Below the pieces are notes generated by a model that was not told the DNA's origin, did no database searches, and worked only from the letters and a program-made list of their open reading frames with translations. A DNA stretch of 13,007 bases, taken from NCBI GenBank assembly GCA_023424215.1, contig JAFAEC010000029.1, positions 1 to 13,007 of the forward strand. The letters run 5' to 3'. Source of the DNA: Pseudomonadota bacterium (lineage in GTDB: Bacteria > Pseudomonadota > Alphaproteobacteria > Caulobacterales > Caulobacteraceae). Every line of letters begins with the position of its first letter. Position 1 is the stretch's first letter. Of the stretch, positions 1 through 6,898 are shown one piece after another. Made by a program: the position numbers and the translations under genes.

Positions 1-62
1 GGGTCGGCGCAGCCCGCCGCGAACAGCAGCAGGGCCGCGCCCGCGAAAGACGCGCGACGCAC
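1..62 (-). CDS. Lipoprotein, N-terminal part only (runs off left edge)
   Basis: Only the first 20 codons are in the window, read on the minus strand from a GTG at 60-62. They give a positively charged start (MRRAS), a hydrophobic core (ALLLF) and AAGC, a plausible lipobox with Cys18 as the lipidated residue. This is seen in the sequence; export and lipidation by the Lgt/Lsp pathway are inferred from the signal type. A GAGG Shine-Dalgarno at 69-72 overlaps the stop codon of the upstream hemerythrin gene and lies 6 nt before the GTG, so the two genes are probably co-transcribed. The mature protein is outside the window and its function cannot be stated. The call rests on the signal peptide and the spacing only. 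Confidence 0.6.
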   Translation of the reverse strand, partial: MRRASFAGAALLLFAAGCAD

Positions 63-70
63 AGCCGGCC

Positions 71-628
71 TCAGCGGAGCGAGGCCCCGTCGCCGAACGG
101 TTCTTCGGCCTGCGCGCTCTCGACATCGCCGCCGGGGAAAGTGCGGGGCATCGACCCCTTGCCCGCCTGGTACTCCTCCATGGCCGTGCGCTTGCGGGCC
201 CGCATCTGGTCCGCCAGCAGATCCATGTCGAGCCCGGCGGCGCGGGCCTGGCTGAACATGCCCTCGACCCGCTTCTCCTCCTCCTCGACATGGTGCTCGA
301 TCATCTCGGACAACACCTTGACCTGGGCGTCGTAGAAGGCCTCGTCCGGGCCGCCGGCCTCGATCACCGCGATCAGCACCTTGGCGGCGTCGTGCTCCAC
401 ATAGGCCTCGTCGACCAGGTCTTCCTCGATCTTGCCGCGGCAGGCCGGGTAGAAGATCTCCTCCTCGATCGCCGTGTGCACCTTCAGTTCGAGGCAGATC
501 TCCTCGGCCAGCTTCTGCTTGGTCGCCTTGCCGTTGGTGTTCTCGAACTTCTCGAACAGCTCCTCGACCTTGCGGTGGTCCGCCTTCAGCATGGCGATGG
601 CGTCCATCTCTTCGTAGCTCTGGGCCAT
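71..628 (-). CDS. Hemerythrin HHE cation-binding domain protein
   Basis: The 185-residue protein has the histidine/glutamate pattern of a hemerythrin-like four-helix bundle: His18 (ADHRKVEELF), His51 with Glu55/Glu56 (VHTAIEEEIFYPA), His79 (VEHDAAKV) and His112/His113 with following glutamates (IEHHVEEEEKRVEGMF). Such bundles bind a non-haem di-iron centre; known roles in the family include sensing or storing oxygen and handling iron or nitrosative stress. No signal peptide or membrane segment is visible, so it is likely cytoplasmic. The tail after residue 155 is polar, rich in Gly, Pro and Glu, and probably disordered. The ATG at 628 follows a strong GGAGGAG with 6-nt spacing. A lipoprotein gene follows 8 nt downstream. 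The substrate or signal is not deducible from the sequence. Confidence 0.88.
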   Translation of the reverse strand: MAQSYEEMDAIAMLKADHRKVEELFEKFENTNGKATKQKLAEEICLELKVHTAIEEEIFYPACRGKIEEDLVDEAYVEHDAAKVLIAVIEAGGPDEAFYDAQVKVLSEMIEHHVEEEEKRVEGMFSQARAAGLDMDLLADQMRARKRTAMEEYQAGKGSMPRTFPGGDVESAQAEEPFGDGASLR

Positions 629-657
629 CTCGGCTCCTCCATGTGACTTCGGCCAGA

Positions 658-683
658 AAAGCCGTGAAGCGCGCGGCCGTTCC
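658..683 (-). promoter_or_regulatory. Possible EcfG/SigT-type stress promoter of the hemerythrin gene
   Basis: On the minus strand GGAAC (679-683) is followed after 17 nt by CTTT (658-661). The alphaproteobacterial general stress response consensus is GGAAC-N16/17-CGTT, so the -35 is perfect and the -10 matches 3 of 4. Predicted initiation near 650 would leave a leader of about 20 nt before the ATG at 628. The match is short and could occur by chance in GC-rich DNA. Confidence 0.3.
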
Positions 684-737
684 GCTGACCGGCAAAGCTG
701 AGAGTCGTTCGCGCGGCCCCGCGCCGCCCGTTGTTAC

Positions 738-758
738 TTGACGTTGACGTAAACGTAG
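738..758. promoter_or_regulatory. Triple ACGT element upstream of the beta-oxidation operon
   Basis: Three ACGT tetramers occur at exact 6-bp steps (741-744, 747-750 and 753-756), preceded by two overlapping TTGACG hexamers. The outer arms ACGTT (741-745) and AACGT (752-756) form an inverted repeat. ACGT-rich imperfect palindromes are described for MerR-type LiuR regulators of acyl-CoA catabolism in proteobacteria, which would fit the downstream genes; that assignment is inferred from memory of the motif. No good -10 was found at normal spacing, so activation by a regulator is possible. Confidence 0.4.
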
Positions 759-817
759 GGTTTCTGACCAGCGCGTTTCGAAACCGCACCCTCCCTTCGA
801 AGCCCAAGGAGCTCTCC

Positions 818-2023
818 ATGGCCGACGCCTACATCTACGATGCGGTCCGCACCCCGCGCGGCAAGGGCAAGAAGGACGGGAGCCTCCACGAGATCACCGC
901 GCTCAGCCTCGCCACCCAGGTGCTGGAGGCCCTGCGCGACCGCAACGGCCTCGACACCTCGAAGGTCGACGACGTCATCCTCGGCTGCGTCTCGCCGGTC
1001 GGCGAGCAGGGCGCCGACATCGCCCGCACCGCCGTGCTCAACGCCGGCTGGGCCCAAACCACCGCCGGCGTCCAGGTCAACCGCTTCTGCGCCTCGGGCC
1101 TCGAGGCGGTGAACATGGCCGCGGCCAAGGTCAAGGCCGGCGAGGCCGACTTCGCCGTCGGCGGCGGCGTCGAGGCCATGAGCCGCGTGCCGATGGGCTC
1201 GGACGGCGGGGCCTGGCCCGTCGACCCCTCCTCGGCCTTCCCGACCTATTTCGTGCCGCAGGGCGTCTCGGCCGACATGATCGCCTCCAAGTGGGGCTTC
1301 AGCCGCGACGACGTCGACGCGTATTCCGTAGAGAGCCACAAGCGCGCCGCCCGTTCGTGGGAGGAAGGCCGCTTCGCGAAGTCCGTGCTGCCGGTGAAGA
1401 ACCAGCTCGGCCTCGTCCAGCTGGACCGCGACGAGACCATTCGCCCCGCCACCGACATGCAGACCCTCGGCGCCCTGAACCCCTCCTTCGCCATGATGGG
1501 CGAGATGGCCTTCGACGCCGTCATCAACCAGCGCTACCCCGAGGTCGAGCGGATCAACCACGTCCACACCCCGGGCAACTCCTCGGGCATCGTCGACGGC
1601 TCGGCCGGGGTGCTGATCGGCTCGCTGGAGGCTGGCCAGGCCCTGGGCCTGAAGCCGCGCGCCCGCATCCGCGGCGCCGCCTCGATCGGCTCGGAGCCCT
1701 CGATCATGCTGACCGGCCCCGAGTTCGTGACGCAGAAGCTGCTCGGCAAGCTGGGCATGAAGCCGACCGACATCGACCTGTACGAGCTCAACGAGGCCTT
1801 CGCCGCCGTGGTGCTGCGCTACATGCAGGCGCTCGACATCCCGCACGACAAAATCAACGTCTGCGGCGGCGCCATCGCCATGGGCCACCCGCTGGGCGCC
1901 ACCGGAGCCATGATCACCGGCACCGTGCTGGACGAGCTGGAGCGGACCGGCAAGGAAACCGCCCTGATCACCCTGTGCATCGGCGGCGGCATGGGCACCG
2001 CCACCGTCATCGAACGCGTCTGA
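818..2023 (+). CDS. Acetyl-CoA C-acyltransferase (thiolase)
   Basis: This 401-residue thiolase performs the last step of beta-oxidation, cleaving 3-ketoacyl-CoA with CoA to acetyl-CoA and a shortened acyl-CoA; family members may also run in the condensing direction. The acyl-accepting nucleophile is Cys91 (NRFCASGLEA). The other catalytic elements are NEAFA, His357 in AMGHPLGATGA, and Cys387 in CIGGGMG, all intact. Length is typical for the family. The ATG at 818 is preceded by AAGGAG (806-811) at 6-nt spacing; the reading frame is open back to 731 but that stretch is promoter-like. The stop at 2023 lies just before the hydratase/dehydrogenase gene, forming a fadA-fadB-like pair. Acyl chain preference (FadA, FadI or PhaA type) cannot be decided from the sequence, so no symbol is given. 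Confidence 0.95.
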   Translation: MADAYIYDAVRTPRGKGKKDGSLHEITALSLATQVLEALRDRNGLDTSKVDDVILGCVSPVGEQGADIARTAVLNAGWAQTTAGVQVNRFCASGLEAVNMAAAKVKAGEADFAVGGGVEAMSRVPMGSDGGAWPVDPSSAFPTYFVPQGVSADMIASKWGFSRDDVDAYSVESHKRAARSWEEGRFAKSVLPVKNQLGLVQLDRDETIRPATDMQTLGALNPSFAMMGEMAFDAVINQRYPEVERINHVHTPGNSSGIVDGSAGVLIGSLEAGQALGLKPRARIRGAASIGSEPSIMLTGPEFVTQKLLGKLGMKPTDIDLYELNEAFAAVVLRYMQALDIPHDKINVCGGAIAMGHPLGATGAMITGTVLDELERTGKETALITLCIGGGMGTATVIERV

Positions 2024-2040
2024 TCCGGGAGCTTATGACC

Positions 2041-4215
2041 ATGGAAAACTTCAAGATCGACGTCGACGCCGACGGCATCGCCCTGATCACCTTCGACGTC
2101 CCGGGACGGTCGATGAACACCCTGACCTCGCAGGTCATGGCCGAGATCCCCGAGTGGGTCGAGCGGGTGAAGACCGACGAGGCCATCAAGGGCGCGGTGC
2201 TGACCTCGGGCAAAACCTCGGGCTTCTGCGCCGGGGCCGACCTCGGCGACATGGCCTCCGGCATGCTCGGCGGGGCCGACCTGCAGGCGGCCTATGACGC
2301 CGGCTGGCGGCTGAACGGGGCGCTCCGCGCGCTCGAGACTTGCGGCAAGCCGGTGGCCGCCGCGATCAACGGCCTGGCGCTGGGCGGCGGCCTCGAGCTG
2401 ACCCTGGCCTGCCACTATCGCGTCGCCGGCGACGATCCCAAGATCCAGCTCGGCCTGCCCGAGATCAAGGTCGGCCTGTTCCCCGGCGGCGGCGGCACCC
2501 AGCGCCTGACCCGCCTGATCGGCGTGCAGGCCGCCATGATGGCGATGAGCGAGGGCAAGTCCTTCCGTCCCAACGACGCCAGGGGCGCCGGCATCATCCA
2601 CGAGGTGGTGGCCAGGGGCGGCGAGGTCGAGGCCGCGAAGGCGTGGATCAAGGGCGGCGGCAAGGCCGTACAACCGTGGGACGAGAAGTCCTTCAAACTG
2701 CCCGGCGGCGGCCCCTACCACCCGGCCGGCATCCAGAATTTCCTCGTCGGCAACGCCATGCTGCGCAAGCAGTCGTACGGCAACTATCCGGCCGTGCTGA
2801 ACCTGATGAAGGCGGTCTACGAGGGCGTGCAGGTGCCGATGGACGCCGCCTTGCGCATCGAGACCCGCTACTTCATCAAGACCCTGATGACGCCGCAGGC
2901 GCAGGGCATGATCCGCTCCCTGTTCCTGTCCAAGCAGGAGCTGGACAAGGGCGCCGTCCGCCCCGCCGGCGTGGCGAAATCCGATCCGAAGAAGGTCGCG
3001 GTGCTGGGCGCCGGCATGATGGGCGCGGGCATCGCCTATGTGCAGGCCATGGCCGGCATCAAGACCATCCTCATCGACCGCGACCAGGCCGCCGCCGACA
3101 AGGGCAAGGCCCACGTCGAGGAGCTGCTGAAGAAGCGCCTGTCGCGCGGCCAGCTGACCCAGGAGAAGTTCGACGCCCTGCTGGCCTCGGTCACGGCCAC
3201 CACCGACTACGACCTGATCAAGGGTTCCGATCTGGTCATCGAGGCGGTGTTCGAGAACCGCGAGATCAAGGCCGAAGTCACGAAGCGGGCCGAGGCCCAG
3301 CTGGCGGCCGACGCCGTGTTCGGCTCCAACACCTCGACCCTGCCGATCAGCGGGCTGGCCGAAGCGAGCGCGCGGCCCGAGAACTTCATCGGCATCCACT
3401 TCTTCTCGCCCGTCGACAAGATGATGCTGGTCGAGATCATCATGGGCGAGAAGACCGGCCAGGAGGCGCTCGCCAAGTCGCTCGACTACGTCATGAAGAT
3501 CCGCAAGACGCCGATCGTCGTGAACGACAGCCGCGGCTTCTACACCTCGCGCTGCTTCGGCACCTATGTCGCCGAGGGCATGGCCATGCTCGAGGAAGGC
3601 TACGCCCCGGCCCTGATCGACAACATCGGGCGCATGACCGGCATGCCGCGCGGCCCGCTGGAAATGCACGACGACGTGGCGCTGGACCTGTCGGTCAAGA
3701 TCGCCAGGCAGACGGCCGAGGACCTCGGCGACAAGTACCAGCCGCTGCCGGGCGCGCAGATCGTCCAGACGATGGTCGAGGAGCTGGGCCGCTACGGCCG
3801 CAAGAACGGCAAGGGCTTCTACGACTACGACGTGAAGCCCAAGAAGCTGTGGTCGGGTCTCGCGGAGCTGGCTCCGGTGAAGATCGCCGAGTCGACGCCG
3901 GAGCTGGTCGAGGACCAGAAGCGCCGCTTGCTCTACCGCCAGGCGGTCGAGGTGGCCCGCTGTTGGGAAGAGGGCGTCATCGACGACCCGCGCGAGGCCG
4001 ACGTCGGCGCCATCCTCGCCTGGGGCTTCGCGCCCTGGACCGGCGGCCCGATCACGATGATCGACCAGATCGGCCTCAAGGCCTTCGTCGAACAGGCCGA
4101 CGCTTACGCCGCCAAATACGGCGACCGCTTCTCCCCGCCCCGGCTGCTGCGCGACATGGCCGCGAAGGGCGAGACCTTCTACGGCAAGTTCGCCGGCCAG
4201 AAGGCCGCGGCGTAA
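2041..4215 (+). CDS. fadJ: Bifunctional enoyl-CoA hydratase / 3-hydroxyacyl-CoA dehydrogenase (FadJ/FadB type)
   Basis: The 724-residue multifunctional enzyme catalyses hydration of trans-2-enoyl-CoA and NAD-dependent oxidation of the resulting 3-hydroxyacyl-CoA. Residues 1 to about 190 are a crotonase domain with GFCAGADL (61-68), Glu119 in GGGLEL and Glu141 in LPEIKVG, the expected catalytic glutamate pair. Residues from about 317 form the dehydrogenase, with the NAD-binding GAGMMG (323-328) and the catalytic dyad His453 (GIHFFSP) and Glu465, followed by two C-terminal dehydrogenase domains to the end. Length agrees with FadB/FadJ. The start is ambiguous: ATG at 2041 lies 9 nt from GGGAG (2027-2031), ATG at 2035 only 3 nt, so 2041 is preferred; the difference is two residues. 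The gap to the thiolase stop is 17 nt, consistent with one operon. FadB versus FadJ naming is by convention only. Confidence 0.95.
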   Translation: MENFKIDVDADGIALITFDVPGRSMNTLTSQVMAEIPEWVERVKTDEAIKGAVLTSGKTSGFCAGADLGDMASGMLGGADLQAAYDAGWRLNGALRALETCGKPVAAAINGLALGGGLELTLACHYRVAGDDPKIQLGLPEIKVGLFPGGGGTQRLTRLIGVQAAMMAMSEGKSFRPNDARGAGIIHEVVARGGEVEAAKAWIKGGGKAVQPWDEKSFKLPGGGPYHPAGIQNFLVGNAMLRKQSYGNYPAVLNLMKAVYEGVQVPMDAALRIETRYFIKTLMTPQAQGMIRSLFLSKQELDKGAVRPAGVAKSDPKKVAVLGAGMMGAGIAYVQAMAGIKTILIDRDQAAADKGKAHVEELLKKRLSRGQLTQEKFDALLASVTATTDYDLIKGSDLVIEAVFENREIKAEVTKRAEAQLAADAVFGSNTSTLPISGLAEASARPENFIGIHFFSPVDKMMLVEIIMGEKTGQEALAKSLDYVMKIRKTPIVVNDSRGFYTSRCFGTYVAEGMAMLEEGYAPALIDNIGRMTGMPRGPLEMHDDVALDLSVKIARQTAEDLGDKYQPLPGAQIVQTMVEELGRYGRKNGKGFYDYDVKPKKLWSGLAELAPVKIAESTPELVEDQKRRLLYRQAVEVARCWEEGVIDDPREADVGAILAWGFAPWTGGPITMIDQIGLKAFVEQADAYAAKYGDRFSPPRLLRDMAAKGETFYGKFAGQKAAA

Positions 4216-4231
4216 ACCTGCAGGGGACGGG

Positions 4232-4663
4232 TCAGAGGTTCACCACCTCGAACCCGTCCTCGCTGGCCAGCCGCTCGGCCAGCACGGCGCGGTGGCAGCC
4301 GGCGTGGTCGGCCTCGAAGCACAGCAGCGCCGTCGGGCGATCCCTGGCGATCTCCCGCAGCCGCTCTAAGGCCAGCTGCGACGGCGGCTCCTGCATGTGC
4401 TCGGCGAAGATCTCGCGCATCTCGCCGATGCGACCGGCCCGCGCCGCGTCGCGCCCGGCCTTGGGCGTGCCGAGATCGCGCAGGTGAACATATTCGATGC
4501 CGGCCTCGGCGAGGCTCGAACCCAGCACCGTCTTCGAGAAACCCGCCCGCCGCGACGCCGCCACCGCCCGCACGTCGGCCAGCACCCTGACCCCCGCCGC
4601 CTTCAGCCGGTCGATCACCGCCGCCTGCGGCTCGCCCTCATAGCCGATGGTGAACAGCTTCAT
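4232..4663 (-). CDS. DUF488 family protein
   Basis: The 143-residue protein shows the marks of DUF488: an opening TIGYEG, then ADVRAV, RRAGFSK, GIEYVHLRDLGTPK and, near the C terminus, LLCFEADHAGCHRAVLA with a conserved Cys-Glu and Cys-His-Arg. The family is widespread in bacteria and its biochemical role is not established; the conserved Arg, Cys and His suggest a binding or catalytic pocket, which is inference. No signal peptide or membrane helix is seen, so it is probably cytoplasmic. The ATG at 4663 follows GAGGAG, which overlaps the stop codon of the small exported protein gene upstream, leaving a 9-nt gap and suggesting translational coupling. It converges on the hydratase/dehydrogenase gene with 16 nt between the stop codons and no clear terminator. 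Confidence 0.9.
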   Translation of the reverse strand: MKLFTIGYEGEPQAAVIDRLKAAGVRVLADVRAVAASRRAGFSKTVLGSSLAEAGIEYVHLRDLGTPKAGRDAARAGRIGEMREIFAEHMQEPPSQLALERLREIARDRPTALLCFEADHAGCHRAVLAERLASEDGFEVVNL

Positions 4664-4672
4664 GTCCGCTCC

Positions 4673-4999
4673 TCAGGGCAGGGCGCCGCCCTCGATGGCC
4701 TCGTCCACGCACGACTGCAGTTCGGCCCGGTAGGCGTCCGGATCGGCGGTCTTGCGCGCCGACATTGAAGCCGCGAACGCCTGCCGTTGTTCCTCGGACC
4801 AGGCCCCCTGCGCCTCGTCCTCCGGCAGCCGCGCCGTCCACCAGCTGCGGATGAACCAGCTCGGCCCGGCCACCATGCCGGTCTCGCGCTGGGCCTCGGC
4901 GATCATCGCCTCGACATGGGCCAGGCACAGCTCGGCCCGCGGCGGCTCCGGATCGGGGCTCGCGGCGAGCGTCGACAACATCAGGGCGGCGACGATCAT
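4673..4999 (-). CDS. Small exported protein of unknown function
   Basis: I do not recognise this 108-residue protein. It starts with a short hydrophobic stretch (MIVAALMLSTLAAS) that looks like a signal peptide with possible cleavage around residue 13-14, although it lacks the usual N-terminal Lys or Arg. The mature part is acidic and helical, with a tryptophan-rich patch (WFIRSWW, 48-54) and only two cysteines, Cys25 and Cys97, which could form one disulfide in the periplasm; this is inference. The ATG at 4999 has a strong GGAGGA Shine-Dalgarno 5-6 nt upstream. It is the first gene of a pair with DUF488 and is divergent from the amidohydrolase gene, whose ATG is 80 nt away. Codon use matches its neighbours. 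Confidence 0.75.
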   Translation of the reverse strand: MIVAALMLSTLAASPDPEPPRAELCLAHVEAMIAEAQRETGMVAGPSWFIRSWWTARLPEDEAQGAWSEEQRQAFAASMSARKTADPDAYRAELQSCVDEAIEGGALP

Positions 5000-5079
5000 G
5001 ACCTTCCTCCAGATCCGGAGCTTGACGGACCGGCCGTGCTAAGGCGAGTCCGAAGTCCGCCAGTCTCAGGAACCGTCAG

Positions 5080-6735
5080 ATGCGCCGCACCCTGCTCCTC
5101 GCCCTTCTCGTCGCCGGGGCGGCCACGTCCGCCGAGGCCCAGAACCTGCTGATCCGGGGCGGGCCGATCTACACCGGCGTCGACGCCGCCCCGACCGCCG
5201 AGGTGGTGCAGGTGCGCGACGGACGGATCGTCTACGTCGGCCCCGCCGCCGGCGCGCCCGCCGCCGACGGACTGGAGATCGTGGATCTCAAGGGCGCCGC
5301 CCTGTTCCCCGGCTTCACCGACGGCCACGCCCACCTCGACGGCGTCGGCTGGCGCGAACTGACCCTCAACCTCGAAGGCTCCGCCTCGGTGGCCGAGGCC
5401 ATGGCGCGGCTGACCGCCTGGGCCGAGGCGCACCCGGAGGGGCCGATCGTCGGCCGCGGCTGGATCGAGACGCACTGGCCGGAGGCGCGCTTCCTGACCG
5501 CCGCCGACCTCGACGCCGCCGCGCCCGGCCGCATCGTCCTGCTGGGCCGCGCCGACGGCCACGCCGTGGTCGCCTCCTCCGCGGCCCTCGCCGCCGCCGG
5601 GATCGACGCCGCCACGGCCGCGCCCTCGGGCGGCGAAATCCTCAAGGACGAGGCCGGCCGCCCCACCGGCCTGCTGGTCGACGCCGCCGAGCAGCTGGTC
5701 GCCGGCCTGATGCCCCAGGCCGACCCCGAGGCCCTGCGCGAAGCCTACCGCGCCGGCTTCCGCGTCGAGGCCGAATACGGCTGGACCGGCATCCACTTCA
5801 TGAGCACCCCGTGGCGCGACATTCCCCTGCTGGAGCAGATGGCCGAGGCGGGCGAGGCGCCCCTGCGCGTCTACAACAGCGTCACCCCCGACGGGGCCCA
5901 GGCCCTGTTCGCCTCCGGCCCGCGCAGCGTGGCCGACGGGCGGGTGATCACCCGGGCGGTCAAATACTACGCCGACGGGGCGCTGGGCTCGCGCGGCGCG
6001 GCCCTGTTCCAGCCCTATGCCGACCGGCCCGACACCACCGGCCTGATGCAGATCGGCGAACAGGAGATCGTGCCGCTGTACCAGCAGGCCCTGCGCGCCG
6101 GCATCCAGATCGCCACCCACGCCATCGGCGACCGCGGCAACGCCTCGGTGGCGGAGTGGTACCAGCAGGCGCTGGCCGGCGTGGCCCCGGCCGACCGCCC
6201 CAACGGCGCCGACGTGCGCTGGCGCATCGAGCACGCCCAGATCCTGCGCCCGGGCGACTATCACTGGTTCGTCGACCTGCCGATCATCGCCTCGATGCAG
6301 CCCAGCCACGCCATCGGCGACCTGCACTTCGCCCCCGCGCGCCTCGGCGACGCCCGGCTGGACGGGGCCTACGCCTGGCACAGCCTGGTCGACCGCGGCG
6401 TCATCGTCGTCGGCGGCTCGGACGCCCCGGTCGAGCGCGGCTCTCCCCTGATCGAGTTCTACGCCGCCGTCGCCCGCGCCGACCTGCAGGGCTTCCAGGG
6501 CCCCGACTGGCGGCCGCAGGAGGCCGTCGACCGCGCCACCGCGCTGAAGATGTTCACCCTCTGGCCGGCGTACGCCAGCTTCCGCGAGGCCGAGCTGGGC
6601 ACGATCGAGATCGGCAAGCGCGCCGACCTGACCGCCTTCGACGTCGACCTGATGACGGCTCCGCCCGCCGACATCCTCGAGGGCGAGGCCACCCTGACCG
6701 TGGTCGACGGGGTGATCGTTCACCGCGCCGACTGA
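5080..6735 (+). CDS. Exported amidohydrolase (YtcJ-like, amidohydrolase 3 family)
   Basis: The 551-residue protein has a signal peptide (MRRTLLLALLVAGAATSAEA, cleavage near residue 20) and the fold pattern of metal-dependent amidohydrolases. Metal-ligand candidates are His83 and His85 in TDGHAHLDG, Lys295 in KYYADGALGSRG, His347 in ATHAIGDRG, His385 in RIEHAQ and Asp448 in GGSDAPVE. The small beta-domain is formed by residues about 22-75 and the C-terminal part ending VVDGVIVHRAD. The family hydrolyses amide, imide or similar C-N bonds; the substrate is unknown, and the signal peptide places the reaction in the periplasm. AGGAA at 5068-5072, 7 nt before the ATG, supports the start. A weak promoter-like pair, TTGACGG (5022) and GCTAAGGC (5038), precedes it with short spacing. 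It is monocistronic, followed by a GC hairpin. Confidence 0.92.
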   Translation: MRRTLLLALLVAGAATSAEAQNLLIRGGPIYTGVDAAPTAEVVQVRDGRIVYVGPAAGAPAADGLEIVDLKGAALFPGFTDGHAHLDGVGWRELTLNLEGSASVAEAMARLTAWAEAHPEGPIVGRGWIETHWPEARFLTAADLDAAAPGRIVLLGRADGHAVVASSAALAAAGIDAATAAPSGGEILKDEAGRPTGLLVDAAEQLVAGLMPQADPEALREAYRAGFRVEAEYGWTGIHFMSTPWRDIPLLEQMAEAGEAPLRVYNSVTPDGAQALFASGPRSVADGRVITRAVKYYADGALGSRGAALFQPYADRPDTTGLMQIGEQEIVPLYQQALRAGIQIATHAIGDRGNASVAEWYQQALAGVAPADRPNGADVRWRIEHAQILRPGDYHWFVDLPIIASMQPSHAIGDLHFAPARLGDARLDGAYAWHSLVDRGVIVVGGSDAPVERGSPLIEFYAAVARADLQGFQGPDWRPQEAVDRATALKMFTLWPAYASFREAELGTIEIGKRADLTAFDVDLMTAPPADILEGEATLTVVDGVIVHRAD

Positions 6736-6746
6736 CGACGCGAAAA

Positions 6747-6771
6747 GGGGCGGCCCTTCCGGAGCCGCCCC
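6747..6771 (+). terminator. GC-rich hairpin after the amidohydrolase gene
   Basis: GGGGCGGC (6747-6754) pairs perfectly with GCCGCCCC (6764-6771) around a 9-nt loop, starting 11 nt after the stop codon. Four A residues precede the stem. The following bases are not a real T tract and instead begin the tRNA promoter, so this is a weak intrinsic terminator or a Rho/processing barrier. It would isolate the tRNA gene from upstream transcription. Confidence 0.5.
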
Positions 6772-6773
6772 GC

Positions 6774-6802
6774 TTGATGCTTTCCGCCGTTCGCCCTAAA
6801 TC
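6774..6802 (+). promoter_or_regulatory. Promoter of tRNA-Gly
   Basis: TTGATG (6774-6779) and TAAATC (6797-6802) are separated by 17 nt. In the Caulobacter housekeeping layout this reads TTGATGC-N14-CCTAAATC, one mismatch in each element against TTGACGS and GCTANAWC. Initiation near 6808-6810 would start 6-8 nt before the tRNA 5' end. Confidence 0.65.
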
Positions 6803-6815
6803 TGCGTCCGGCTCC

Positions 6816-6889
6816 GCGGGCATGATGTAGTGGTAGCCTGAAAGCTTCCCAAGCTTTTCGTGCGGGTTCGATTCCCGCTGCCCGCTCCA
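6816..6889 (+). tRNA. tRNA-Gly (anticodon CCC)
   Basis: A complete cloverleaf can be drawn. The acceptor stem GCGGGCA (6816-6822) pairs perfectly with TGCCCGC (6879-6885), followed by discriminator T and an encoded CCA (6887-6889). The anticodon stem AAAGC/GCTTT encloses the loop TTCCCAA with anticodon CCC at 6848-6850, reading GGG codons. The T arm is GCGGG-TTCGATT-CCCGC. The D stem is weak: A6825-T6839 and G6827-C6837 pair, T6828-G6836 wobbles and T6826 faces C6838. The gene is alone, converges on the TraB/GumN gene (stop at 6899), and no integrase or duplicated 3' end is visible next to it. Confidence 0.95.
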
Positions 6890-6898
6890 GCCTTTCCC

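Noticed and set aside
775..784. 10-bp palindrome GTTTCGAAAC before the thiolase
   Set aside because: Short, unflanked by longer symmetry and lying in the predicted leader; not distinguishable from chance.
734..1888. Long minus-strand open frame (384 codons) opposite the thiolase gene
   Set aside because: Typical GC-rich antisense shadow: low-complexity His/Gly/Asp/Val-rich translation, no domain, and the plus strand encodes a complete thiolase.
1291..2040. Upstream extension of the hydratase/dehydrogenase frame into the thiolase gene
   Set aside because: Translation before 2035 is Arg/Pro-rich noise; a ribosome site and normal family N terminus are at 2035-2041.
1819..3669. 616-codon minus-strand open frame opposite the hydratase/dehydrogenase gene
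   Set aside because: Shadow frame: repetitive composition and fully overlapped by a well-supported enzyme with intact catalytic residues.
2340..4487. 715-codon plus-strand frame overlapping the hydratase/dehydrogenase gene
   Set aside because: Arg/Pro/Gly-rich shift frame of the real gene, running into the DUF488 region on the wrong strand.
4996..6723. 575-codon minus-strand open frame opposite the amidohydrolase
   Set aside because: Gly/Ala/Asp/Val-rich translation without recognisable domains; the plus-strand enzyme explains the conservation pattern.
6772..6790. T-containing stretch after the hairpin as an intrinsic terminator tail
   Set aside because: There is no continuous T run; these bases are better explained as the tRNA promoter -35 region.
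6816..6889. tRNA-Gly as an integration site for a mobile element
   Set aside because: No integrase, no duplicated tRNA 3' end and no composition change next to it.
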